Below are positions 1 to 6,041 of a DNA stretch of 8,956 nucleotides, one piece after another. Positions within the stretch are counted from its first letter, which is position 1, and each line of letters begins with the position of its first letter. This DNA comes from an uncultured Prevotellaceae bacterium (lineage in GTDB: Bacteria; Bacteroidota; Bacteroidia; Bacteroidales; Bacteroidaceae). The DNA lies in assembly GCA_947176655.1 (NCBI GenBank), contig CAMWRK010000078.1, positions 1-8,956 of the forward strand, read 5' to 3'. Both the position numbers and the translations under genes were made by a program. Under the pieces are notes generated by a model, which saw only the letters and a program-made list of their open reading frames with translations, had not been told where the DNA came from and made no database searches.

Positions 1-290
1 ACAACGAAGAACTTCAGTCAAGAAGAGAGTTTTTCAAGAAGACAGCTAAGAGCACATTGCCAATTCTTGGAGCTATTGTGTTTGCCAACATTCCTAACAT
101 TAGCCAAGCAACAGAAAACTCTCCTATGGGGTGTACTGCGGGAACATGTACAGGTGGTTGTTCGGGAGGCTGTAAGGGCAGTTGTAAGTTCCATTGCCAA
201 ACTACTTGCAAAGGGATTTGCTCAGATAACTGTACAGGGACTTGCAAAGCTAAATGTAGAAATGCTTGCAATGCAGGTGATTATAAATAA
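1..290 (+). CDS. CXXX-repeat Cys-rich peptide precursor with Tat signal (5' partial)
   Basis: This is the probable substrate of the peptide-modifying enzymes encoded next. The first complete codon is at 3, and the frame is open to the window edge with no ATG, so the start is missing, probably by only a few codons; 95 residues are visible. Codons 18-41 read SRREFFKK, a good match to the Tat consensus (S/T)RRxFLK. A hydrophobic stretch (TLPILGAIVFA, 54-86) follows, then a possible cleavage site after ISQA (99-110). The mature part (from about 111) has 12 Cys between 132 and 269: a first gap of four residues, then ten consecutive CXXXC spacings, and the tail NAGDYK. The residues between Cys are small or polar (TGG, SGG, KGS, QTT, TGT, KAK), with Gly often in the middle. 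No enzyme domain is present. Seen: the signal and the repeat. Inferred: modification by radical SAM chemistry and Tat export. A metal-binding peptide is an alternative. A TTG at 57 could be taken as the start, but that would cut the Tat motif off. Confidence 0.88.
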   Translation, partial: NEELQSRREFFKKTAKSTLPILGAIVFANIPNISQATENSPMGCTAGTCTGGCSGGCKGSCKFHCQTTCKGICSDNCTGTCKAKCRNACNAGDYK

Positions 291-310
291 ATACCTATAG
301 ATTCCGTTTT

Positions 311-347
311 ACCACGATTATGTCAATTTATTTTGCATAATCGTGGT
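311..347 (+). terminator. 12-bp perfect hairpin between precursor and maturase genes
   Basis: Bases 311-322 (ACCACGATTATG) pair perfectly with 336-347 around a 13-nt AT-rich loop. Only three T follow the stem (347-349), so it is a poor classical terminator. Its place, 20 bp after the precursor stop and 27 bp before the rSAM start, fits a partial terminator or a 3' stabilising stem that keeps precursor mRNA more abundant than enzyme mRNA. That role is inferred. Confidence 0.6.
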
Positions 348-374
348 TTCGAGAGTCATTTGATTAAATAAAAT

Positions 375-1613
375 ATGTATATGGCAGATAAATCACTCAA
401 CATAAAAGAAAGTGTAGGTGCGTGGTTAGGAGGTGTTGCAAAAACTATAACCTTTATAGTTACAAAGGATTGCCAACTTGCCTGTAAATATTGCTATTTG
501 GTTGGTAAGAACGAAAAAGAAAGGATGTCATGGGATGTCGCTAAAAAAGCCATTGATTACATATTAGATCACGAAGATGATTTCCTAGAGGGTTCTGTTG
601 ATTGGGACTTTATTGGAGGAGAGCCATTTCTTGAGATTGACCTTATTGATAAAATATGCGACTATATTAAATCGGAATTGTACCGTAGAAATCACCATTG
701 GTTTAATTCATATCGTTTTAGTTTTTCCACTAATGGCATCAACTATGATTCTGAAAAGGTTCAAAAATTTATAGAAAAGAACAGAAAGCATTTGAGTGTA
801 GGCATAACGATTGACGGAACGAAACAAAAGCATGATTTAAATCGTATATGGAAAGGTCATGGTACGGAGAAAGGTTCATACGATGATGTTGTACGGAATA
901 TCCCTCTTTGGTTAGAGCAGTTCCCCAATGCAGCAACAAAAGTCACTATTAGTAGTCCTGATATTAGATATATAAAAGATAGTGTACTTCACTTATATAC
1001 TTTGGGTATTCATGAGGTCAATATCAATGTGGTATTTGAAGATGTCTGGAAAGATGATGATGATAAACTGTTTGAAGACCAACTAATGCAATTGGCTGAT
1101 GACATTATTGATGGTGACTACTATAAAGAATATGCTTGTTCGTTCTTTTCCGAACACCTTGGAAAACCACTCGATAAGAGTTATGATAATCACAATTGGT
1201 GCGGTGCAGGAATGATGCTTTCAGTTGATGCAGCAGGAAACTTCTATCCTTGTACTCGTTTTGCTGCATATTCTTTGAGGGAGAAGAAGCCAATTATCAT
1301 TGGCAATGTTAGTGGCGGAATTGACAAGAACAAGTTGCGTCCTTTTCTGACACTTGACCGAACCACACAGTCGCGGCAGGAGTGCATCGATTGTGAGGTG
1401 GCAAGCGGTTGTGCATGGTGTCAAGGCGAGAACTATGATGCTGCTGATACTGCTACCGTTTACCAAAGATCAATTGCCATCTGTAAGATGCACAAGGCTC
1501 GTGTACGTGCCAACAATTATTACTGGAACAAACTCTACAGGAAACTGGAGTTGGAGGGCATGCGCGAGGAGTTCGAGAAAAGCAAGCCGAAGTCAAACGA
1601 TATAATCTGCTGA
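375..1613 (+). CDS. Radical SAM/SPASM peptide maturase, CXXX-repeat target type
   Basis: This 412-residue protein is the probable catalyst of precursor modification. Such enzymes cleave S-adenosylmethionine at a 4Fe-4S cluster and use the radical to form bonds on a ribosomal peptide, often thioethers at Cys. The cluster motif CX3CX2C is C33, C37, C40 (CQLACKYCY). Typical radical SAM barrel motifs follow: GGEP 81-84, STNG 118-121, TIDG 145-148. The C-terminal SPASM region has C276-X11-G288-X4-C293, then C337-X2-C340-X5-C346-X2-C349, and C370, enough ligands for two auxiliary clusters. The last spacing is X2 rather than the usual X3. ATG 375 is used; ATG 381 is a possible alternative, and no clear Shine-Dalgarno is seen. 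The next gene starts 5 bp after the stop. GC content climbs from about 27% near 660-1020 to about 52% at 1321-1440 within this one gene. Family assignment (the NCBI 'CXXX-repeat target' radical SAM family) is from memory; the bond made is unknown. Confidence 0.92.
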   Translation: MYMADKSLNIKESVGAWLGGVAKTITFIVTKDCQLACKYCYLVGKNEKERMSWDVAKKAIDYILDHEDDFLEGSVDWDFIGGEPFLEIDLIDKICDYIKSELYRRNHHWFNSYRFSFSTNGINYDSEKVQKFIEKNRKHLSVGITIDGTKQKHDLNRIWKGHGTEKGSYDDVVRNIPLWLEQFPNAATKVTISSPDIRYIKDSVLHLYTLGIHEVNINVVFEDVWKDDDDKLFEDQLMQLADDIIDGDYYKEYACSFFSEHLGKPLDKSYDNHNWCGAGMMLSVDAAGNFYPCTRFAAYSLREKKPIIIGNVSGGIDKNKLRPFLTLDRTTQSRQECIDCEVASGCAWCQGENYDAADTATVYQRSIAICKMHKARVRANNYYWNKLYRKLELEGMREEFEKSKPKSNDIIC

Positions 1614-1618
1614 TAACA

Positions 1619-2548
1619 ATGCTACAATACCTTATTATATTATTAGACGAAACGAGTACGTCGTTTTGTCATTATGAGAATGCGCACAAAGAGCGCAGGC
1701 AGATTCCACTTGATGTCTTAAAGAAAGGTATCCGTTTCGGCATGATGGAGAACCTGATGATTCAGTTTGTCTATCCAGATTACGAACTGCCGCAAGAGTA
1801 TCAAGAGGCGGTGGAGAGCATTGACCACTCGAAGATAAAGCCATACGGGCAGAAGGAGGCGGACGTGCTTATTGTTAACGGTTTTCAGAAGGTGAAAGCA
1901 GATGTGCCGGTTGTCCTACGCATTACCAAACAGGAACTTTTTACCCATCAAGAAGAGGTTGCCGAAATATTGGGCGATACGCCAAGGCTGAATATTGTCT
2001 TGACCGATGTGGAAACCTTCACGGAAGCAGATTTTGAGGCATACAAGAAAGTGCTTGCCATGCTTTCATTGAAAGTGGAAAAGGCTTATGTGGATGGAAA
2101 GTCGCCGCAGTTGAACCTCTTGACTGACCGCATGATGCTCTCGCAGATGAACAACTGTGGAGCTGGCGACACCAGCATCACACTTGCCCCTAACGGCAGG
2201 TTCTATGTATGTCCGGCTTTCTACCACGAGAATGAAACTAATAGCATCGGTGACTTGGAACATGGACTTGACATCAAGAACAAGCAACTGTACAAGTTAG
2301 GGTATGCCCCTATCTGTCGCCATTGCGATGCCTGGCAATGCAAGCGTTGTGTGTGGCTGAACCGTAAGACCACTCTGGAAGTGAATACGCCTTCGCATGA
2401 ACAGTGTGTCGTAGCACACTTGGAGCGTAATGCCTCCAAAGAACTGTTGCAGAACATCCGCAAGCATGGCACGTTCCTTCCCGAACAGGAAGATATAAAG
2501 GAAATAGATTATTTAGACCCATTTGACAAGAGAGAAACATGGCAGTGA
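1619..2548 (+). CDS. CXXX repeat peptide maturase partner: SPASM protein lacking the rSAM cluster motif
   Basis: This 309-residue protein has a C-terminal SPASM-like cysteine region but no CX3CX2C motif; only one Cys (C17) lies in the first 179 residues. The SPASM part is C180-X12-G193-X4-C198, then C233-X2-C236-X4-C241-X2-C244, and C263. It opens with NNCGAGDTS, close to the NWCGAGMML of the preceding maturase, so the two C-terminal regions look homologous. The N-terminal half has alternating hydrophobic strands and helices that could be a degenerate radical SAM barrel. It most likely works as a non-catalytic or electron-relay partner, or binds substrate, in a complex with the radical SAM enzyme. 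This is inference. It matches what I recall as the 'CXXX repeat peptide maturase' family. It starts 5 bp after the rSAM stop and overlaps the next gene by 10 bp, which suggests translational coupling. Confidence 0.82.
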   Translation: MLQYLIILLDETSTSFCHYENAHKERRQIPLDVLKKGIRFGMMENLMIQFVYPDYELPQEYQEAVESIDHSKIKPYGQKEADVLIVNGFQKVKADVPVVLRITKQELFTHQEEVAEILGDTPRLNIVLTDVETFTEADFEAYKKVLAMLSLKVEKAYVDGKSPQLNLLTDRMMLSQMNNCGAGDTSITLAPNGRFYVCPAFYHENETNSIGDLEHGLDIKNKQLYKLGYAPICRHCDAWQCKRCVWLNRKTTLEVNTPSHEQCVVAHLERNASKELLQNIRKHGTFLPEQEDIKEIDYLDPFDKRETWQ

Positions 2549-2817
2549 GGAAACTTGTGGGGCAAGTGACACCCGAGGAGAAGATAGAGATTCAGACTCT
2601 CTTCGAACGTCGCAACGGACTGAATGAGTTGGCAAAGATTCTCACGGCAGATAATGCCGATCTGTACGAGAAACTGGTAAAGGACATGAGCGATACGAGC
2701 GCGAAATTCCAGGGCTGGTGGGACAGGATGGCCGAGAAGTATCAGTGGGAGTCCACAGAGAACGGGAATTGGGAGATAGATTTTGAAACATGCAATATAT
2801 ATCTTGTAATACAATAA
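2539..2817 (+). CDS. CXXX repeat peptide modification system accessory protein
   Basis: This 92-residue soluble protein has no signal peptide or membrane segment. The N-terminal part (VTPEEKIEIQTLFERRNGL, residues 10-28) and the middle (LYEKLVKDM, then FQGWWDRMAEKYQW, residues 57-70) look helical. They resemble, from memory, the small 'CXXX repeat peptide modification system protein' found with these maturases. The C-terminus (NWEIDFETCNIYLVIQ) is probably a beta strand; it contains the only Cys, C85. No catalytic motif is recognisable. It could bind the precursor leader, as RRE domains do in other RiPP systems, or act as a scaffold, but this is a guess. Its ATG lies inside the end of the upstream gene (10-bp overlap), and tatA starts 6 bp after its stop, so it is translated as part of the operon. 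Confidence 0.78.
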   Translation: MAVRKLVGQVTPEEKIEIQTLFERRNGLNELAKILTADNADLYEKLVKDMSDTSAKFQGWWDRMAEKYQWESTENGNWEIDFETCNIYLVIQ

Positions 2818-2823
2818 GCGGAT

Positions 2824-3096
2824 ATGAGTACATTAGCAGTCGTTCCATTGTTCATCGGCACAAGCGAGCTTGTCTTGTTAGGAGGTCTTGCACTTCTTCT
2901 TTTTGGAGGAAAGAAACTTCCTGAGATGATGAAAGGGCTTGGCCAGGGTGTTCAGAGTTTCAAAAAGGGAATGAATGAACCCATTCCAGAAGACGAAGAG
3001 GTCAAACCGACAAAGTACAACGCCGACCATGACGGCGAACCAGAGCCAAAGCAAGAAGAGCCGAAAACGGTCGAAAACGAAGAGCTTAAGTCATAA
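2824..3096 (+). CDS. tatA: Sec-independent protein translocase subunit TatA
   Basis: TatA forms the transient pore or membrane-weakening oligomer of the twin-arginine translocase in the inner membrane. The 90-residue product has the expected layout: a short periplasmic N-terminus, one membrane helix (about residues 13-27), the hinge FGGKKLPE (27-34), an amphipathic helix (MMKGLGQGVQSFKKG, 35-49) and an acidic, low-complexity cytoplasmic tail (52-90) rich in Glu and Pro. A polar residue, E15, precedes the hydrophobic core, as is common in TatA. No separate tatB is present, so a bifunctional TatA is likely. It starts 6 bp after the accessory gene, and its stop codon directly abuts the tatC ATG. 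The placement after the peptide-modification genes, with a Tat-signal precursor at the head of the cluster, suggests it serves export of the modified peptide. It could also be the only Tat system of the cell. Confidence 0.95.
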   Translation: MSTLAVVPLFIGTSELVLLGGLALLLFGGKKLPEMMKGLGQGVQSFKKGMNEPIPEDEEVKPTKYNADHDGEPEPKQEEPKTVENEELKS

Positions 3097-3879
3097 ATGG
3101 CGGACAATAATGAAATGCTGACGTTCGGAGGGCATCTTGAAGTCTTGCGCAAGATGCTCTTCCGAATACTTGGTGTGGCAGGCGGAATAGCCTTTCTCGT
3201 GTTCTGCTTCAAGGATACGACTTTCATGCTTCTGTTTGCTCCGAGCGAATATGACTTTTGCACATACAGGTGGATAGAGAATGTGATACGCGGAATGGGG
3301 GTTGATTTCCATTTTGCCCCCTACCATGTGGATTTGATAGCAACGGACTTGTCAAGCCAGTTCATGACACATATCACAACTTCCTGTTATCTTGGACTTT
3401 TGGGCGCATCTCCATTCATCATGTACGAATTGTTCAGGTTTGTGTCTCCTGCACTTTACGAGAACGAGCGAAAGTATTCCGTGTTAGTGGTTTCTGCCAT
3501 CTACGCACTTTTCGTCATCGGGGTGCTGATGAGCTATTATATCCTGTTCCCAATATCATTCCGCTTTCTTGGTACGTATAGTGTGGCGGAAAGGGTACAT
3601 AGCACGATTACACTTGACTCGTACATAGAAACATTCTCAACCTTAACACTGGTAATGGGGATGGTATTTCAGCTGCCCATCATCGCGTTCGTACTCTCCA
3701 AGATAGGCTTCATCGACTCTGATATGCTATGTCAGTACCGAAAGCATGCTCTTTTGATAATTGCAGTTGTGGCTGCCATTATCACACCTCCTGACCTGAT
3801 GACACTTATACTCGTCACGATACCATTGTATCTCCTATACGAGGCGAGTATCCGAATTGTCAAATGGGTTGAAGAATAA
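3097..3879 (+). CDS. tatC: Sec-independent protein translocase subunit TatC
   Basis: TatC is the polytopic inner-membrane receptor for twin-arginine signals. The 260-residue product is of family length and shows its hallmarks: the N-terminal cytoplasmic motif HLEVLRKML (13-21), the first-loop motif FVSPALYENERK (115-126) with E124 in the place of E. coli TatC E103, and the C-terminal TPPDLMTLILVTIPLYLLYE (230-249). Several hydrophobic segments fit six helices (about 24-38, 92-112, 127-150, 180-200, 217-231, 234-250). ATG 3097 follows the TAA of tatA with no gap, so translation is coupled. It ends the tightly packed cluster; a hairpin lies directly after its stop. Identification is firm; dedication to the cysteine-repeat peptide is inferred from context. 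Confidence 0.97.
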   Translation: MADNNEMLTFGGHLEVLRKMLFRILGVAGGIAFLVFCFKDTTFMLLFAPSEYDFCTYRWIENVIRGMGVDFHFAPYHVDLIATDLSSQFMTHITTSCYLGLLGASPFIMYELFRFVSPALYENERKYSVLVVSAIYALFVIGVLMSYYILFPISFRFLGTYSVAERVHSTITLDSYIETFSTLTLVMGMVFQLPIIAFVLSKIGFIDSDMLCQYRKHALLIIAVVAAIITPPDLMTLILVTIPLYLLYEASIRIVKWVEE

Positions 3880-3881
3880 AA

Positions 3882-3928
3882 ACTCCGTCCATGCCGAGGA
3901 CAAAATTCCGTCCTCGCAAAGGCGGAGT
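3882..3928 (+). terminator. Interrupted hairpin after tatC
   Basis: The outer stem ACTCCG (3882-3887) pairs with CGGAGT (3923-3928), and the inner stem CGAGGAC (3895-3901) pairs with GTCCTCG (3910-3916), with an 8-nt loop and an internal bulge between the stems. It starts 3 bp after the tatC stop. No T-run follows, so it may be an mRNA 3'-end or processing structure rather than a classical intrinsic terminator. Confidence 0.45.
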
Positions 3929-4005
3929 CCCTTGTTATCAAGACGTTGCTCATCTCCACCAAAAACTTTTTATAGAGCATATAACGGAATCTCATTGTTT
4001 TTATA

Positions 4006-4013
4006 TAAATTTG
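4006..4013 (+). promoter_or_regulatory. Possible Bacteroidetes -7 element upstream of M64 peptidase
   Basis: TAAATTTG fits the Bacteroidetes -7 consensus TAnnTTTG and lies 77 bp before the peptidase start, in an AT-rich gap after tatC. I see no TTTG or TTG about 20 bp upstream (a TTG at 3995-3997 is too near), so this is only half a promoter. Confidence 0.35.
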
Positions 4014-4090
4014 TACAACACATTAATGGTACAAATAATGGCAACAGATACTACACGTACCTGGCACAATGACCAATCAACATATAAGAA

Positions 4091-5386
4091 ATGAACAAAT
4101 ACTTACATGCGGCATGCCTCGTCATGCTATTTACATGCGGCAGCCGAACACTCTGTGCGCAGAATAAAGACGGCTGGTTCAAAGACAGTACACTACGCAT
4201 TGACTACATCTTCGCAGGAACCAACAGAACACAGTCCATCTATCTGGACAAGTTAAAAGCATACGACGGATGGTATGGCAAACACACAGGCATGAACACC
4301 ATACCGCTGCAAGGCAACGGCTGCATAACCATCACCGACACAACTGGAATGGACACCCTATACCGGCACAGTTTCTCCACTCTGTTCCAAGAATGGCAAG
4401 GCACGGAAGAAGCCACAAGGGTGGCACGTTCTTTCGAGAACTCGTTCCTCATTCCAATGCCAAAGAACAAGGTTCAAGTCACTGTGGAATTGAGAAATAT
4501 GTATAATAACACAAAGTCTTACTTAAAACACATCATAGACCCTGAGGACAGACTGATAGGCAAACACGACAAAAGCAAGACACTACCATACACCTATCTG
4601 CACAAGTCCGGAGACAGCATGGATCAAATCGATGTCGTATTTGTTCCGGAAGGCTATACAAAGAGCGAGATGGATATTTTCATGGAGGATTGCCGTAAGA
4701 GTATGGAAGCGATCTTTCACCACAAGCCATTCGATTCCATGAAAGACAGATTCAACTTCATTGCCGTAGAGGCACCATCGGAGCAATCCGGTGTAAGCAT
4801 ACCCCAAAGGGGCGAATGGAAAAGCACTGCAGTAGGCAGCCACTTCGACACATTCTACAGCGAGAGGTATCTGACCACGCCTGACATACAGAAACTTTAT
4901 GACATCCTGGACGGCATTCCATGTGAAAGTATCATCATTCTGGCCAACACAGACGAATACGGCGGAGGGGGTATATACAACAACTATATGCTCAGTTCCG
5001 CCAGGGGACGTGATTACCGGTCTGTCATAGTACACGAGTTCGGGCACTCTTTCGCAGGTCTTGCCGACGAATATTACTATGATGATCAATATGAAACGTA
5101 TTATCAGACCGGAATAGAACCATGGGAACCCAACCTGACCACTCTTGTCAACTTTGAGAGCAAGTGGAAAGACATGCTGCCACGCGGAACAAAAATACCG
5201 TCCACAGCCGACGGCAAGGACGTATACACCAGAATCGGTGTCTACGAAGGCGGCGGATACCAGTCCAAGGGAGTATACCGTCCGGCACAGGACTGCAGAA
5301 TGAAAACAAACCAGGCTCCGGGATTCTGCCCGGTATGCCAACGGGCCATACGGAAGCTTATCAACGCAATAAGCCATGAAAATTAA
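4091..5386 (+). CDS. Secreted M64-family zinc metallopeptidase
   Basis: This 431-residue exported peptidase is probably active outside the cytoplasmic membrane. It has a Sec signal peptide (MNKYLHAACLVMLFTCGSRTLCA, cut probably after A23, before QN). An N-terminal domain of about 130 residues follows (strand-rich; family M64_N by layout), then the M64 catalytic domain from about residue 177 (DQIDVVFVPEGYT). The zinc motif is HEFGHSFAGLADEY (315-328): H315 and H319 as ligands, E316 as the catalytic base, and D326 or E327 a candidate third ligand. The C-terminal Cys motif (C402-RM, F412-CPVC) is also typical. The family takes its name from a clostridial IgA protease, but the natural substrates of the Bacteroidales members are unknown. 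ATG 4091 is used; its stop lies 11 bp inside nth. A role in maturing the Tat-exported peptide encoded upstream is possible by location only; the housekeeping partner nth argues against it. Confidence 0.9.
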   Translation: MNKYLHAACLVMLFTCGSRTLCAQNKDGWFKDSTLRIDYIFAGTNRTQSIYLDKLKAYDGWYGKHTGMNTIPLQGNGCITITDTTGMDTLYRHSFSTLFQEWQGTEEATRVARSFENSFLIPMPKNKVQVTVELRNMYNNTKSYLKHIIDPEDRLIGKHDKSKTLPYTYLHKSGDSMDQIDVVFVPEGYTKSEMDIFMEDCRKSMEAIFHHKPFDSMKDRFNFIAVEAPSEQSGVSIPQRGEWKSTAVGSHFDTFYSERYLTTPDIQKLYDILDGIPCESIIILANTDEYGGGGIYNNYMLSSARGRDYRSVIVHEFGHSFAGLADEYYYDDQYETYYQTGIEPWEPNLTTLVNFESKWKDMLPRGTKIPSTADGKDVYTRIGVYEGGGYQSKGVYRPAQDCRMKTNQAPGFCPVCQRAIRKLINAISHEN

Positions 5387-6041
5387 AGATCGATATGACT
5401 TCATTGTCCGGTATTTCAGCGAGACAATGCCTGTGGCAGAATCGGAGCTCAACTATAGCACACCTTTTGAACTGCTTGTCGCCGTCATACTCAGCGCGCA
5501 ATGTACGGACAAACGCATAAATCAGGTTACACCGCCGCTGTTTCACGACTACCCCACTCCACAGGCTATGGCATCGGCCACTCCGGAAACCATATATAAT
5601 TACATAAGGAGTGTCTCCTATCCCAACAACAAGGCCAGACATCTTGTCGGCATGGCCAGAATGCTTGTCAGCGATTATGGGGGCGAAGTACCGTCCACCG
5701 GTGAGGAACTGGAGAAACTTCCGGGCGTGGGACGCAAAACTGCAAATGTCATACAGGCCGTCATATTCAGGAAAGCACGTATGGCTGTAGACACGCACGT
5801 ATTCCGTGTCAGCCACCGCCTTGGACTGGTAGACAGGAACTGCACCACTCCGCTGTCCGTAGAGAAACAACTGGTCAGACATCTGCCGGCAGACATCATC
5901 CCGCTTGCCCACCATTGGCTGCTGCTGCACGGTCGCTACGTCTGCCAATCCAGGACACCACGCTGTCATAAATGCGGTTTGCAGGAGATTTGCAAGACAT
6001 TTCCACACAAAAGTTTTGCAGATATGAATCCTTTTGAATAA
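5376..6041 (+). CDS. nth: Endonuclease III (DNA glycosylase/AP lyase)
   Basis: This base-excision-repair enzyme removes oxidised pyrimidines and cleaves the abasic site by beta-elimination. The 221-residue product is close to the E. coli length. It has the helix-hairpin-helix LPGVGRKTANV (115-125) with the catalytic lysine K121, the catalytic aspartate D139 in VDTHVFRVSHR, and the C-terminal 4Fe-4S loop C190-X6-C197-X2-C200-X5-C206. The N-terminal LSAQCTDKRIN (39-49) is also a family signature. All active-site residues are present. The start at 5376 lies within the last codons of the M64 peptidase gene (11-bp overlap), so the two are co-transcribed and probably translationally coupled, although no functional link is evident. 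The stop codon is part of the pgk promoter. Confidence 0.97.
   Translation: MKIKDRYDFIVRYFSETMPVAESELNYSTPFELLVAVILSAQCTDKRINQVTPPLFHDYPTPQAMASATPETIYNYIRSVSYPNNKARHLVGMARMLVSDYGGEVPSTGEELEKLPGVGRKTANVIQAVIFRKARMAVDTHVFRVSHRLGLVDRNCTTPLSVEKQLVRHLPADIIPLAHHWLLLHGRYVCQSRTPRCHKCGLQEICKTFPHKSFADMNPFE

Noticed and set aside
132..269. 12-bp periodic TGT/TGC pattern as a CRISPR or non-coding repeat
   Set aside because: The period reflects Cys every fourth codon in one open frame; the units are only weakly alike at DNA level.
57..290. TTG at 57 as the start of the Cys-rich peptide
   Set aside because: The frame stays open upstream and contains a good Tat motif at 18-41; a TTG start would remove it.
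57..290. Metallothionein or ferredoxin-like protein
   Set aside because: Cannot be excluded by Cys content alone, but an RR signal, strict CXXX spacing and adjacent SPASM enzymes favour a modified peptide.
331..362. Promoter for the radical SAM gene (TTTTG 331-335 with TTTG 359-362)
   Set aside because: The second element lacks the leading TA (it reads GTCATTTG), and the first lies within the hairpin.
3961..3975. AAAAACTTTTT as a terminator
   Set aside because: There is no GC stem; it is only an A/T run.
4583..5452. Long antisense open frame (289 codons) opposite the M64 gene
   Set aside because: It is a shadow of a gene with clear M64 motifs; its sequence shows no recognisable domain.
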